Assembly (NCBI RefSeq): GCF_005871205.1
Contig: NZ_SWKM01000011.1
Coordinates: forward strand, 868,001-932,000
DNA from: Marinobacter alexandrii
Lineage (GTDB): Bacteria; Pseudomonadota; Gammaproteobacteria; Pseudomonadales; Oleiphilaceae
DNA length: 64,000 bases
Direction: 5' to 3'
The position numbers were made by a program, and so were the translations under genes. The notes below the pieces were generated by a model, which was given only the letters and a program-made list of their open reading frames with translations, was not told the DNA's origin and ran no database searches. Each line of letters begins with the position of its first letter. Position 1 is the stretch's first letter. Of this stretch, positions 1 to 9,049 are shown piece by piece.

Positions 1-521
1 TCAAGGACGCGGTTGAACACCTCTTGCAGGCACATCTGCCTTACCCGGCGGTGGTATTCGATCACGAATATTACTTGGTGATGGCCAACCAGGCCATGCA
101 GGATATGATCCTAAGAATGGTGGAGCTGGGCGCTCAGGTTCCGGCCAGGCCAAACTTTCTGTTGTCGCTGCTGGATGACCACGGCATGAAACCCTTCGTG
201 GGCGATTGGGAGAATATCGCCTGCCACATGCTGCAGCGGGTCTATCATGAGCATTTAGCAGGCCCCTTCAGGGACCAGCCTAATCGATTGCTGGAGCAGG
301 CGTTGATGGTGCCTGGCGTTCCTCAAAACTGGAAAAGCCACGTTGTGGAACATCTGGACTACCCGGCGATTCCTTTCACCCTGAACTTGGGGGACCAACA
401 ACTCAGAATCTTTTCCACCATTGCAACCATCGGCACGCCCCTGGATGTCACCGCCCAGAGTTTGCGGATTGAGCATTTTTTTCCGATGGATGAGAGTAGC
501 AAGGCCTATTGGCGAGCCTGA
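1..521 (+). CDS. MmyB-like C-terminal domain of an XRE-family regulator (5' truncated)
   Basis: The reading frame is open from the left edge, so this is the C-terminal part of a longer protein. The visible residues resemble the MmyB-like ligand-binding domain that follows an N-terminal helix-turn-helix in many XRE-type transcriptional regulators: a PYPAVVFD segment, then a 'LVMANQAM' stretch like the PAS-like core, and a FFPMDE tail. The DNA-binding part would lie left of the window. The apparent internal TTG start at 24 is not believed because the frame continues upstream with related sequence (KDAVEHLLQ). Ligand and target genes cannot be inferred. Confidence 0.7.
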   Translation, partial: KDAVEHLLQAHLPYPAVVFDHEYYLVMANQAMQDMILRMVELGAQVPARPNFLLSLLDDHGMKPFVGDWENIACHMLQRVYHEHLAGPFRDQPNRLLEQALMVPGVPQNWKSHVVEHLDYPAIPFTLNLGDQQLRIFSTIATIGTPLDVTAQSLRIEHFFPMDESSKAYWRA

Positions 522-664
522 GGGCCAATACGAAACCACCTGCTTCGAGCCTCAATGTCTCAGGGCGACAGCAGGGCGACACTAGTTTTGATGCGTGCAG
601 GGCGGCACACCGGCGCCAAGCTGGCTATGCTGTATGGGTGGCGTGTGAACAAGGAGGAACAAAC

Positions 665-907
665 ATGCGTTATCTTGCGATTCTATTAGTTACGATGTTT
701 TTTGCGGGCAATGCCCTCAGTGGCCAGTGCCCATCTCTGGTTAATGAAATTGACCAAAAACTGCAGTCAGCACAACTGGATGGTGATACAGCGAGCAAAA
801 TCAAAGAGCTCCGGGATCAGGGCGAATCACTGCATAATCAAGGTAAACATGCAGAGTCTGTGAAGGTGCTCAAAAGAGCGATCAACGAACTGAACGCTGC
901 GTCGTAA
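665..907 (+). CDS. Small exported protein, 80 aa
   Basis: The start at 665 is chosen because AAGGAGG lies just upstream and because residues 1-20 form a signal peptide (MRYLAILLVTMFFAGNALSG) with cleavage probably after ALS or SG. The mature part is about 60 residues, mostly charged helix (EIDQKLQSAQ, KIKELRDQGESLH). It contains one Cys near the mature N-terminus (GQCPSL), but no lipobox. A longer in-frame extension back to 509 has no such features. The family is not recognised; similar short periplasmic helical proteins are common in marine gammaproteobacteria. It stands alone, followed by a hairpin. Confidence 0.6.
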   Translation: MRYLAILLVTMFFAGNALSGQCPSLVNEIDQKLQSAQLDGDTASKIKELRDQGESLHNQGKHAESVKVLKRAINELNAAS

Positions 908-916
908 CCGGCCACC

Positions 917-943
917 GCCTGGTGGCAATTGCTGCCACCAGGC
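917..943 (+). repeat. 11-bp perfect inverted repeat (hairpin)
   Basis: GCCTGGTGGCA and its exact complement flank a 5-nt loop, 10 nt after the stop of the small exported protein. There is no T-run after it, so it is a poor fit for a classical intrinsic terminator, but it could end or stabilise that transcript. Confidence 0.5.
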
Positions 944-974
944 GCGTGAACGTGACGAGAAAACCGGAGCGGAG

Positions 975-1010
975 ATAGTCGCAAACTGAAATAGTCGCAA
1001 ACTGAAATAG
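975..1010. repeat. 16-bp tandem direct repeat (about 2.25 copies)
   Basis: The unit ATAGTCGCAAACTGAA occurs at 975-990 and 991-1006, followed by the first four bases of a third copy. It lies in the non-coding gap between two small genes. Its purpose is unknown and it may be replication slippage. Confidence 0.6.
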
Positions 1011-1164
1011 CCGATGTCCCAGGTCCTGAGAATAAGCCCCACATCAGGATCGCCGATGCCGCAGGGTGACTGTTTCGGTTCTACTTCAAACAATTTTATG
1101 CAATCTGAGATATTATGGGTGTTTGAGGTTGGTGAATAAGCCACCAAATTACGTGGAGTACACA

Positions 1165-1323
1165 ATGAGCAAGAAACCCGAAAAAGCCACATTAACGTCT
1201 GCCACAATTGAAGAGCAGACTGCTGCTTTCCTTAAAGCCGGCGGTACCGTTGAACAGATAGGCAAAGGTGAGAGTGGGCAGCTTTCCTACTCTGCTTCAA
1301 AGCAGGCAAACCAGAAGAAGTAA
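1165..1323 (+). CDS. Small charged cytoplasmic protein, 52 aa
   Basis: The start at 1165 has a GTGGAG ribosome-binding site six bases upstream. The product is lysine-rich, without a signal peptide or membrane segment. Its core, AAFLKAGGTVEQIGKGESG, resembles the 'FL..GG.V..I' motif seen in several short gammaproteobacterial proteins, including the tail of the RNA-polymerase-associated factor SutA. The resemblance is too short to assign a function. A longer frame back to 1066 has no supporting start signal. Confidence 0.55.
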   Translation: MSKKPEKATLTSATIEEQTAAFLKAGGTVEQIGKGESGQLSYSASKQANQKK

Positions 1324-1391
1324 CACCTGTTGGCACATCCGGCGATACCCTGAAAACAGCGCAACGGAACAGCACCATTCCTATGGCATGA

Positions 1392-1439
1392 CGCCAACCG
1401 TAGGGCGTTCTCGATGCGCTGTAGCTTCGCCGGTTGGCG
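1392..1439. repeat. Inverted repeat, 9-bp arms, 30-nt loop
   Basis: CGCCAACCG at 1392-1400 pairs exactly with CGGTTGGCG at 1431-1439 in the gap between the 52-aa protein and the symporter. The loop contains further GC-rich short complementarity, so a folded RNA or a weak terminator is possible. No T-run follows directly. Confidence 0.35.
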
Positions 1440-1515
1440 CCATCATTGGATTCTCAGTCTTTGGGATATACCCCTTTTTCCAGCAACACCCTCCCCCCTG
1501 AAAAATAGATAGAAG

Positions 1516-1557
1516 TTGATGGTGGTCAGGACGCTTTTTTAGAACTCTCTCTAGAAT
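1516..1557 (+). promoter_or_regulatory. Possible Anr/FNR box and -10 element for the symporter-Usp unit
   Basis: TTGATGGTGGTCAG (1516-1529) matches the FNR/Anr consensus TTGAT-N4-ATCAA in the left half and three of five bases on the right. A -10-like TAGAAT at 1552-1557 would put the start of transcription about 41-42 bases from the box centre, the class II activator spacing. The weak right half keeps confidence low; the similar arrangement before the second universal stress protein (42008-42048) adds some support. Confidence 0.3.
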
Positions 1558-1593
1558 AGTGCCTACAGACCTTACCCGAGTGTTGTCGTTCGC

Positions 1594-2991
1594 ATGAGTG
1601 TAACCGCAATCAGCTTCGTGGGCATTCTCGCTCTATTTCTGCTTATCGGCATTTCGTCGATCCGGAAAAAGCACGAGGACGTTAACGACTATCTGACGGC
1701 AGGGTGTAATACGCCGGCCTGGATCATCGGGTTGTCGTCGGTGGCCACTAACAACTCCGGTTACATGTTCATCGGGTTGGTGGGGTATACTTGGGTAGCG
1801 GGCGTATCGGCCTTCTGGGTGGCATTTGGCTGGCTGGTGGGCGACTGGTTTGTATGGCGTGGTTTTCATCGGCGACTGCGGGAGTATTCGGAGAAGCATC
1901 CGGTGAATACCATTCCCGCGCTCACCTCCCAGAACCCTGCACTGGAATCGAGCCCTCTGCGTATTGTGTCGGCGGTGCTGACGCTGCTGTTCCTGTCGGT
2001 GTATGCAGCCGCCCAACTCAAGGCAGGTAGCAAGGCCCTGCATGTGATGTTCGAATGGCCGGTTTGGCTGGGTGCCGTGCTGGGCGCCGTGGTGGTGGTG
2101 CTGTACTCGTTTGCCGGTGGTTTACGGGCGTCTATCTGGACCGATGTGGCGCAGTCTTTTGTGATGCTGTTGGGCATGCTACTGCTGTGTATTGCGGCAA
2201 TGATCAACGTCGGTTTTCCCTGGACCCTTGCCGATCGGCTCTACGACATCAATCCGGCCTTGCTGGACTGGACGCCGGACAATCTGGCCTTCGGTACACT
2301 GGCATTTGTTCTGGGTTGGGTCGCTGCCGGCCTTGGTGTGATCGGCCAGCCGCATATTCTGGTGCGGACGATCGCGCTGCGCCGCCCGGAAGACGTGCCG
2401 GCGGCCCGGAAGGTGTACTTTGGCTGGTACATTCCCTTTGCACTGATGACGGTGACCATTGGGCTGTATGCACGGGTACTGTTAGCAGGTGATCTGACCG
2501 ATCCGGAACTGACGCTGCCCACCATGGCGCAGGCGTATCTCCCGGAGGTATTGGCTGGTATGGTGCTGGCCGCCATTTTTGCGGCGACCCTGTCCACCGC
2601 CGATTCCATGCTGCTGTCGTGTTCCGCCGCGATCAGTCAGGATCTGATTCCACGGTTCGGGCAATCCTATGTGCGAACCAAGTTTGGCACCCTGGGCATT
2701 ACCCTTGTGGTGCTGGGGGTGGCGCTGAGCGCCCCTGCCAACGTGTTTGCCCTGGTTGTATTTGCCTGGTCTGCGCTTGGTGGCACGCTCGGGCCGGTGA
2801 TATTGCTGCGGGTTTTGAAAGTGCGCCTGACCCGGCCTACCGCTGTGGTCATGATGCTGGCGGGCTTTGTCACGCTGATTACCTGGCAGGCCCTTGGCTA
2901 TTCCGATTCCCTCTATGAGCTGTTGCCAGCGCTGATTGTGTCGTTCGGGGTCTATTTCTTGATGCGGCTTTTCTACCGGAAGGAGGCATAA
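1594..2991 (+). CDS. Sodium:solute symporter (SSS family)
   Basis: A 465-residue, strongly hydrophobic protein with about 13 predicted membrane segments and the SSS fold. The N-terminal segment is followed by DVNDYLTAGCNTPAW and a Ser/Thr/Asn-rich second helix (GLSSVATNNSGYMFIGLVG), the region carrying the Na+ site in PutP. The segment LSTADSMLLSCSAAISQDLI is the family-typical helix with the second set of Na+-binding Ser/Thr residues. The length is a little short of PutP (about 500). The substrate is uncertain: proline, a carboxylate or another small osmolyte. Its stop abuts the ATG of a universal stress protein, so the two are probably co-transcribed. Confidence 0.85.
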   Translation: MSVTAISFVGILALFLLIGISSIRKKHEDVNDYLTAGCNTPAWIIGLSSVATNNSGYMFIGLVGYTWVAGVSAFWVAFGWLVGDWFVWRGFHRRLREYSEKHPVNTIPALTSQNPALESSPLRIVSAVLTLLFLSVYAAAQLKAGSKALHVMFEWPVWLGAVLGAVVVVLYSFAGGLRASIWTDVAQSFVMLLGMLLLCIAAMINVGFPWTLADRLYDINPALLDWTPDNLAFGTLAFVLGWVAAGLGVIGQPHILVRTIALRRPEDVPAARKVYFGWYIPFALMTVTIGLYARVLLAGDLTDPELTLPTMAQAYLPEVLAGMVLAAIFAATLSTADSMLLSCSAAISQDLIPRFGQSYVRTKFGTLGITLVVLGVALSAPANVFALVVFAWSALGGTLGPVILLRVLKVRLTRPTAVVMMLAGFVTLITWQALGYSDSLYELLPALIVSFGVYFLMRLFYRKEA

Positions 2992-3465
2992 ATGCCATCG
3001 GCGAGTCCCGAGAAATCGAAGCTCAAGGCCTTGTACGCAGTCGATGCCTTGCGGCCCCTGGACCAGTTGGATCCTGCTGGCGGTTTGATTGACCCAGAGA
3101 ATGTATCACTGTTGGTCCTGTTGGTTTGTGAGGTGCCTGAGGAAAGCCTGGCGTTGTTCCGCAAGCAACTGATGCTGCCTGATCAGCTTCGGCGACAGGT
3201 GGCCGCTCGCGAGGTGGAATTAAAGCACCACCTGGCGGAAATCATCCGCCGGCTGGAATCGATGGGTTATGAGGCTGATGGATGTGTCGAGCGTGGCAAG
3301 AAAACAGGGCTTGTCATTACAGAGGTGGCTGAGCGGGAAAACGTCGATCTGATCATCTTGCAGCGACGCCGCCAGAGAACCTGGCAGCGCGTGCTGGTTG
3401 GCAGCGTGGCCGACTATGTTACCCGCCACACTAAGCGGCCTCTGGTGATCATGCCGAGCAAATGA
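2992..3465 (+). CDS. Universal stress protein (UspA family)
   Basis: A 157-residue UspA-like protein that begins immediately after the symporter stop codon. It ends in the typical 'VLVGSVADYVTRHTKRPLVIMP' region, but the glycines of the usual G-2x-G-9x-G(S/T) nucleotide loop are replaced before the GS (ILQRRRQRTWQRVLVGS). ATP binding may therefore be altered or absent. An insertion with charged helices (residues about 45-85) lies between the first strand and the conserved core. Linkage to a transporter is a known theme, with Usp domains modulating or responding to transport. A role in stress or anaerobic survival is inferred only from the family. Confidence 0.75.
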   Translation: MPSASPEKSKLKALYAVDALRPLDQLDPAGGLIDPENVSLLVLLVCEVPEESLALFRKQLMLPDQLRRQVAAREVELKHHLAEIIRRLESMGYEADGCVERGKKTGLVITEVAERENVDLIILQRRRQRTWQRVLVGSVADYVTRHTKRPLVIMPSK

Positions 3466-3473
3466 ACTTGGGG

Positions 3474-4292
3474 TTAAACCCGATCCTGCAGTCCCGTCAG
3501 CATCTCGTCCACCACCGCAAACTGGGCACTGATGGCTTTGGTTGCCTGTTCAAAATAGGCGGTTGCCGCAAGCTTCGGTGCAGCGGCAGACAGGAACTCG
3601 GTTTCAATCACAGACAGCAGCATGCTAACCGTCTGGCCGGCTTCCTGTAGTGACCGTAAACCGCTCTGGTTGTGCCCCTTCAGATCGGTGTGAGCGATGG
3701 ACGACAGTGCCTGGATTCGCTCACACAGAAAGCCCAGCCTGATTCGCTCCACGCCTGTGCTTTGTCCTGCCGCAGCAATACCTGTGCCCAGGGCCCGCGC
3801 CTGTCCCAGCCATTCGGTGGTATAGAGGAGTTCGCGCCACAGGGTGCTCACGCCATCACCTGGGTGTGTCACAAACAGCAGGTTGTATTGGGCCGCTATG
3901 TCTTCAATCAGTTGCAACATGTTGGCGATTAACTGGTTGTGCTGTTTTATGTTGTCGTTGACCGGAAGCGACAGCGCCGAACGTTCAAGCCGGGACCAGT
4001 GGTCTGTAAACGCCTCCCAGCGGTCATGGCAGGCCAAACTGGATGCATCAAGGTTGCTCAGGTCTGCCCGAATTGCCGCCTGAGTCTGATCGACTTTGAG
4101 TTTCAGGGAATGGTCGCCGCCGAGATAACCGGTGCTCAGGCCGCGGTGTTGTTGCAGGTGTTCGAGCAGCTGTCGCAGCCCTTTGAGCAGGAGTAATCCC
4201 TCTGCGCGCCGGGCCGGGTTGTGCCAGGGTTTCTTGATCGCCAGCAGGATGACGGTGAGTAGTAGGAGAGAGCCTGCAATGACTAGTTCCAT
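3474..4292 (-). CDS. Membrane-anchored NIT-domain (nitrate/nitrite sensing-type) protein
   Basis: 272 residues: one N-terminal membrane helix (about 2-20), then an all-helical domain carrying QHRGLSTGYLGGD. This matches the motif at the start of NIT domains (nitrate- and nitrite-sensing four-helix bundles), including the conserved arginine after the glutamine. A NIT domain is normally the periplasmic part of a chemoreceptor, kinase or NasR. Here it is a separate protein with no output domain. Its ATG overlaps the TGA of the upstream chemoreceptor by one base (TGATG), so translation is coupled. It may serve as a detachable sensor subunit for that receptor. Confidence 0.7.
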   Translation of the reverse strand: MELVIAGSLLLLTVILLAIKKPWHNPARRAEGLLLLKGLRQLLEHLQQHRGLSTGYLGGDHSLKLKVDQTQAAIRADLSNLDASSLACHDRWEAFTDHWSRLERSALSLPVNDNIKQHNQLIANMLQLIEDIAAQYNLLFVTHPGDGVSTLWRELLYTTEWLGQARALGTGIAAAGQSTGVERIRLGFLCERIQALSSIAHTDLKGHNQSGLRSLQEAGQTVSMLLSVIETEFLSAAAPKLAATAYFEQATKAISAQFAVVDEMLTGLQDRV

Positions 4293-5458
4293 CAGTGAGC
4301 ACCTCGTGCAGTGGCAGGTTCTGTGAGCGCTGCTGTCAGGCTCTGGATATGCTGAACAATCCGGTCTGTTTCTTCGGTCGCCCGACCATTGGCGTCAATC
4401 CGCTGGTGCGTGGTGTCCACTTGGGTGGCGATTTCGCTGACGGCTAGATCCTGCTCGCGGGCGTTCTGGGCTACTGACGCGACCTGCTCGTTCATCTGCA
4501 GGGAGTGGGTCTGAATCTGTTCCAGGCACTCCTGAACCGCCTGGGTGTGCGCGACGCTGTCTTGAGCCTGCGCTAACAGCTTATCCATCTGGCCATGGGT
4601 GGCTTCGATGTTTTCCCTGACACTGGCAATGTTGCTGCCAATGTCGGCGGCGGATTTATGGCTGCTGTTGGCCAAATCGCGGACTTCACTGGCAACCACC
4701 GCAAAACCCCGCCCGCTGTCGCCGGCCCGTGCCGCCTCAATGGCCGCGTTCAGGGCAAGCAGGTTGGTCTGTTCTGCAATGTGGCTGATGGTAGTGGTCA
4801 TTTTGGTTACCAACTGAAACTGTTCGAGAAGCTGAGTCATCAGTTGGGTGGTCTGTTCTGCGTCGGCCGCCATGCCGACGATGGTGTCGCTGGCAGTCGC
4901 CAGGCGACTGCCACCCTCCCTGACCAGATCTCGAACCTGTTCGCTGGCCTGTTCCGAAAATTGGGCATTACGCGCCACTTCGGCAATGCTCTGGCTCATC
5001 TCCTCGACTGCTGCAGAGGTGGCGGCGGATGCCTGTCGCTGCTCACCGGCGCTGGTGGCGATGTCTTGGCTGCTCTGGGACAGCTCGCCGGTGGCATGGG
5101 CAATTTCAGCCAGGCGATCGGTAAGCCGTTGCTCCCGGCGCTCGCTGTCGCGCAGCGTATCCGCAAAGGCTTGGGCGAGAGGGGCCAGTAGCGTGAGGCG
5201 TGTGTCGAGCAGGCGGTAATCCCGGTTTCGGGTCTGGTTTTGGCAGTCTTCAATCAGGGCCTGGGTTTCATGTTGAGAGAGCACCAGTAGGCTGGTGGTG
5301 AGGTAGCCTGCCAATGCCACCAGGACCAGCCCGACAGTGGGGTGCCCCAAAACAGTCAGCGCCACACCGGTGATCAGGGCTAAACTGGTGCTCACAATAG
5401 CGGTCCCGGGCTTGAGCCGACGAGCAAAAACGGCCGCAGGGTATAGCAATGGGTTCAT
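4292..5458 (-). CDS. Methyl-accepting chemotaxis protein without periplasmic sensor
   Basis: 388 residues. Two closely spaced N-terminal membrane helices (about 20-60) leave no room for a periplasmic ligand domain. They are followed by a linker and a long coiled-coil signalling domain with the CheA/CheW-contacting hairpin tip ([36 protein letters not shown], about residues 235-270). AGGAAGGATA precedes the ATG. It lies first in a two-gene unit with a NIT-domain membrane protein, so sensing may be delegated to that partner. No HAMP domain is obvious. The C-terminus carries no CheR-tethering pentapeptide. Confidence 0.85.
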   Translation of the reverse strand: MNPLLYPAAVFARRLKPGTAIVSTSLALITGVALTVLGHPTVGLVLVALAGYLTTSLLVLSQHETQALIEDCQNQTRNRDYRLLDTRLTLLAPLAQAFADTLRDSERREQRLTDRLAEIAHATGELSQSSQDIATSAGEQRQASAATSAAVEEMSQSIAEVARNAQFSEQASEQVRDLVREGGSRLATASDTIVGMAADAEQTTQLMTQLLEQFQLVTKMTTTISHIAEQTNLLALNAAIEAARAGDSGRGFAVVASEVRDLANSSHKSAADIGSNIASVRENIEATHGQMDKLLAQAQDSVAHTQAVQECLEQIQTHSLQMNEQVASVAQNAREQDLAVSEIATQVDTTHQRIDANGRATEETDRIVQHIQSLTAALTEPATARGAH

Positions 5459-5763
5459 TATCCTTCCTCATAAAATACAAGGGTACTCCGGGACATACAG
5501 CAAGATACGTACCGTAGCCGGGGCGGCCGTTCTGCGTGGATATGGAGCGGGTCATGCGCTCGCGTCTGCTCTGTTTTGGGGCGCTGTGTTTGTGGCTGGA
5601 CAGGCCATTGGCCTCAAAAGGGGGCAGACTCGATTCGCGCTGGTTTTGGGGGCTGGAAAAGCGATCGGATAAAGTAGAACGTAGATGTCAGAATGGCACC
5701 GGAAACTTCATGCTGAGTGTGCAGGGGTGGACATACCTTTTTTATCTCCAGGACGATATTTAT
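5459..5763. other. Intergenic stretch without a convincing gene
   Basis: About 300 bases between the divergent chemoreceptor and alcohol dehydrogenase genes. The dehydrogenase frame is open back to 5536, but that extension is rich in Trp and Arg and resembles no family member. The space most likely holds two divergent promoters. I see no strong operator or RNA structure. Confidence 0.5.
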
Positions 5764-6906
5764 ATGGTAGGCGCTTTTAGCTTGGTAACCCCGACGGAGA
5801 TCGTGTTCGGGCGGGGCAACGTAGCCCAACTGAATGATCGAGCGACAACAATGGGTACACGAGTACTGATTGTTCACGGCAGCAATCCCGGCCGGCTCGC
5901 TGAGGTGCTTACATCGCTGACCACCGTCGAAATCGTGCAAACCCTGTCCGTTGAGAAAGAGCCCGACCTGAATGCGCTCACGGCTGCGGTCGATCAGGGT
6001 AAAAAGCTCGGTGTCGATCTGGTGATCGGCATCGGCGGCGGCTCGGTCATGGATTCAGCCAAGGTGCTGGCGGCCATGCTACCCAGTGAGACTGATTTGA
6101 TGCGCCATTTGGAGGTTGTTGGAGAAGGGCTGCCCTTAACCGCCAAGCGCCTGCCGCTGATTTTGGTGCCGACAACTTCCGGTACCGGGGCCGAAGTAAC
6201 CCGCAACGCGGTGATCGATATTCCCGACGCCCAGCGCAAGGTGAGCCTCCGGGATAACCAGTTGCTCCCGGACCTTGCCCTGATTGACCCCGCACTGACC
6301 GACAATTGCCCCCGGCACGTCAGTCTGCACTCGGGGCTGGACGCCATTACCCAGGTTATCGAGCCTTACCTCTCGTCCCGGGCCAATCTGTTCACCGACA
6401 TGTTGTGCAAGGAAGCGATTCCCAAAGGCCTCGCGGCATTAAAGCAGCTGATGAACGGGGAATCCAAAGAGGCCCGCGACGCCCTGGCACAGGTCAGCCT
6501 GTTTGGTGGCCTGGCGCTCGCCAATTCCGGGCTCGGAGTTGTCCACGGCTTGGCAGGCCCGCTGGGCGGCTTGTGCGGTGCGCCCCACGGCGCCATCTGC
6601 GGCGCGCTGTTACCGGCGGGCATTGCGGCCAATCGTGACGCTGTGACGGAAGCGGAACACAAGGCCCGTATCGATCAGGTGATCGGTTGGATCGCCGAGG
6701 TTTTTGAGACCAACTCGGACCAGGCGTTACCGCGTTTCCATGAATGGATTATCCAAAGTGGCCTGCCCGGGCTTGAGTCGATTGGGGTCACCGAAGAGCA
6801 CATCATTGCAGCCTCGAAAGCGGCGGCCAGTTCTTCCTCCATGAAGGCGAATCCCGTGGAGTTGCCAACGGCAACCATTGAACACATCATGCGCCAGTCG
6901 TTTTGA
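5764..6906 (+). CDS. Iron-containing alcohol dehydrogenase (group III)
   Basis: The 380-residue product starts MVGAFSLVTPTEIVFGRGNV, the usual start of group III dehydrogenases, so 5764 is preferred over the longer frame from 5536. The NAD(P)-binding GGGSVMD loop lies near residues 95-101, followed by the family motif VPTTSGTGAEVT. The metal-binding Asp/His residues lie in 'HSGLDAITQVIE' and in 'VVHGLAGPLGGLCGAPHG'. It oxidises or reduces a primary alcohol/aldehyde in the cytoplasm; the substrate cannot be told. AGGA lies ten bases before the ATG. No partner genes adjoin it. Confidence 0.88.
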   Translation: MVGAFSLVTPTEIVFGRGNVAQLNDRATTMGTRVLIVHGSNPGRLAEVLTSLTTVEIVQTLSVEKEPDLNALTAAVDQGKKLGVDLVIGIGGGSVMDSAKVLAAMLPSETDLMRHLEVVGEGLPLTAKRLPLILVPTTSGTGAEVTRNAVIDIPDAQRKVSLRDNQLLPDLALIDPALTDNCPRHVSLHSGLDAITQVIEPYLSSRANLFTDMLCKEAIPKGLAALKQLMNGESKEARDALAQVSLFGGLALANSGLGVVHGLAGPLGGLCGAPHGAICGALLPAGIAANRDAVTEAEHKARIDQVIGWIAEVFETNSDQALPRFHEWIIQSGLPGLESIGVTEEHIIAASKAAASSSSMKANPVELPTATIEHIMRQSF

Positions 6907-6934
6907 TCAACCATCGTTTTGTCTGGAACAAAAG

Positions 6935-7183
6935 ATGATTAAGCCTAGCTGCTACAGCTGTCGGAAAAGGTTTGAGCCTACGGAGCTCAGGCTCTCGTAC
7001 TCCAAAAACTACTGTGAGCAGTGCGGTGTGGGGCTGTTTGGTGAGGAGTACTTCAGTTTCCCTCAAAAGCCTGCTCCAACTGCCCGGAAAAACCTGGCGG
7101 TACACGCTACAGTCCTTATTTTGGGGGTTGGTGGCTTGTGGTTGCTCGCTCACTGGTTCGGATTTGATTGGCCGCCATTTTAA
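6935..7183 (+). CDS. Small zinc-ribbon membrane protein, 82 aa
   Basis: The first residues after the ATG at 6935 contain CYSCRKRF and, about 20 residues later, CEQCGVGLF. The two CxxC pairs form a likely zinc ribbon. A linker follows, then one membrane helix (about residues 55-75, VHATVLILGVGGLWLLAHWF). It begins 28 bases after the dehydrogenase stop and may be co-transcribed. A longer frame from 6878 would overlap the dehydrogenase and lacks a ribosome-binding site. The family is not recognised. Confidence 0.55.
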   Translation: MIKPSCYSCRKRFEPTELRLSYSKNYCEQCGVGLFGEEYFSFPQKPAPTARKNLAVHATVLILGVGGLWLLAHWFGFDWPPF

Positions 7184-7276
7184 GGTTTAGAGCTAAGCGT
7201 TTCGGCGCCTCCTGAAGTTCTTGCATACTCTGCCGATAACCAAAGAACAAGAATTCTGCAGAGGACACTAACAACA

Positions 7277-8968
7277 ATGAATGCAACGAATTCAGAGCGT
7301 GGTTGGCAGCCGCCGCTGATCAGCCGCATCAGCAGTCTTTTGGTACTGGCTTTGTTCGCGTTGGCGGTAATACTGCCGGGGTTTGCCGTGGCCGGGCTTG
7401 TGGTGGCGGCGGTTGTTACTTTGGCGGGTTGGTGGTTTAGCCGCAGCCGAGCGGTTGGCGACGAAGCGCCGAGTAACTCCGCAGTGGTCCAGGGTAACGA
7501 GGTGCTGGACATATCGGAGGATCAGCCGGTCGGCTCGGGCCAGGCAGGGCGGATTGCCACGGAGCATAATGAACTGCTGGCCAGCATGCGAGGTGCCTTG
7601 TCGGACCTGCGCCATCATGCAGTGCAGGTGGCGGTGCAATCGGCACGTTTACGCAAACTCACCAGCGAAGCCCAGCAGAGCGCTACCAAACAGGAAGAAG
7701 TCTCCCAACTGATTGCCCAGTCTAGCGGTGAGGGTGCCACGGCACTGGAGGACATTACCCAGCGCACCGGATCGGTGTCGGAGCTGAATTCCCGCAATCT
7801 TGATGGGGTGCGCGAATCCAATCAGGCCTTGTCCCAGGTGGCGGAGCGTATTCGCCAGGTTAACGACCAGCTTCAGAACTTCCGCGAGACCGTCGCCGGG
7901 CTGAGTGAGAGTGCCGGTAAAATTGGTAAGATTTTGGAGTTGGTGCAGGGTTTCTCGGATCAGACTAACCTGCTGGCGCTGAATGCGGCCATTGAGGCAG
8001 CACGGGCCGGGGAGGCTGGTCGTGGCTTCGCGGTAGTGGCAGATGAAGTCCGGCAACTGGCTCAGAAAATTGCATCGGCGACCGGCGACGTGCATCAGAT
8101 CATCAGCGACATGGACACCCGGGTCGGTCGCACCGAGAAGGACACAGAGCAGTTGCTTGAGCAAACCGATCAGGCTCGGGAAGAGGTGACCTCGACCGCC
8201 TCCCAGTTCGACGACATGCTGCAGTACATCGAGCAGGCCCACGCGGAGCTTCTATCCATCACCTCGTCGGTGGAGGAAGTCAGTATTACCAACCGGCAGG
8301 TGCACGAACACGGCAACGAGATCCATCAGCTTGGCCGCGAGTTGGCAAAGGAGATTGCCGAATCAGACACCTACTCCGAGCAACTGCGCAAAGCCACAGA
8401 GGCCTCCATGGAGTTGCTGGCCCGCTACCGGATCGGCCAGGGCGCCTTTGAGGAAATCCTGGAGGCACGCCAGACTTTGGCTGCTGAATTCGAGCAGCGG
8501 CTTACTGAGTTGGCCCGACAGGGCGTGGACATATTTGATCACCGATATGAACCGGTGCCGAATACCTCACCACAAAAATACCGGACCGGGTTTGTTGATC
8601 GTTTTAAGAAAGAGTTCCAGGATCTGACAGATCAGGGTAAGGAACGCTTTGCTGGCACGGTATACAGTCTGTTGGTGGACGTTAAAGGCTATATCCCTGT
8701 GCACCACAGGGCCACGTCGCAACCGGTCACCGGTGACCCGGAAAAAGACCTCCTCTACAGCCGTGATCAGCGGCTCTACAACAGCAACGAGACTGAAATA
8801 CGAAGGTCCAGCCACACGGAGCGGTTTCTCTTGCAAACTTACATTCGGGATACCGGGGAGATTCTTAACGACCTGTCGATCCCTGTGTATGTGAACGGCA
8901 AGCACTGGGGTGCAGTGATCATGGGCTTTAATCCGGACCTGTTGCTGGCGGGTGAGAGCAGAAGTTGA
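7277..8968 (+). CDS. Chemoreceptor with C-terminal cytoplasmic sensor domain
   Basis: 563 residues. Two N-terminal hydrophobic helices (about 15-55) form a membrane hairpin, and the MCP signalling coiled coil follows (about 90-375) with tip [37 protein letters not shown] further domain of about 160 residues comes after the signalling domain. It contains [39 protein letters not shown] and a final [19 protein letters not shown]. That pattern is typical of Cache-like sensors usually found N-terminal to MCPs. Here it must lie in the cytoplasm, so it probably reads an internal metabolite. AGAGGACAC lies upstream of the ATG, and a terminator follows the gene. Confidence 0.85.
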   Translation: MNATNSERGWQPPLISRISSLLVLALFALAVILPGFAVAGLVVAAVVTLAGWWFSRSRAVGDEAPSNSAVVQGNEVLDISEDQPVGSGQAGRIATEHNELLASMRGALSDLRHHAVQVAVQSARLRKLTSEAQQSATKQEEVSQLIAQSSGEGATALEDITQRTGSVSELNSRNLDGVRESNQALSQVAERIRQVNDQLQNFRETVAGLSESAGKIGKILELVQGFSDQTNLLALNAAIEAARAGEAGRGFAVVADEVRQLAQKIASATGDVHQIISDMDTRVGRTEKDTEQLLEQTDQAREEVTSTASQFDDMLQYIEQAHAELLSITSSVEEVSITNRQVHEHGNEIHQLGRELAKEIAESDTYSEQLRKATEASMELLARYRIGQGAFEEILEARQTLAAEFEQRLTELARQGVDIFDHRYEPVPNTSPQKYRTGFVDRFKKEFQDLTDQGKERFAGTVYSLLVDVKGYIPVHHRATSQPVTGDPEKDLLYSRDQRLYNSNETEIRRSSHTERFLLQTYIRDTGEILNDLSIPVYVNGKHWGAVIMGFNPDLLLAGESRS

Positions 8969-8992
8969 CGGACAAGTGCAGGTATTGCTCCT

Positions 8993-9030
8993 GGGCCACG
9001 CCTTGTGAGAGTGTGGCCCCTTTGTTTTTA
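8993..9030 (+). terminator. Intrinsic terminator of the chemoreceptor gene
   Basis: GGGCCAC (8993-8999) pairs with GTGGCCC (9013-9019) and is followed by a T-rich run (CCTTTGTTTTT). It lies 25 bases after the chemoreceptor stop and before the next ribosome-binding site. Confidence 0.75.
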
Positions 9031-9049
9031 TACAGCCGGGGAGAGAAGA

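Noticed and set aside
1268-1501. 77-codon frame after the 52-aa gene
   Set aside because: No ribosome-binding site, composition unlike neighbours, and it covers an inverted repeat.
5536-5763. N-terminal extension of the iron alcohol dehydrogenase
   Set aside because: Extra residues are Trp/Arg-rich and unlike the family; the family start fits 5764.
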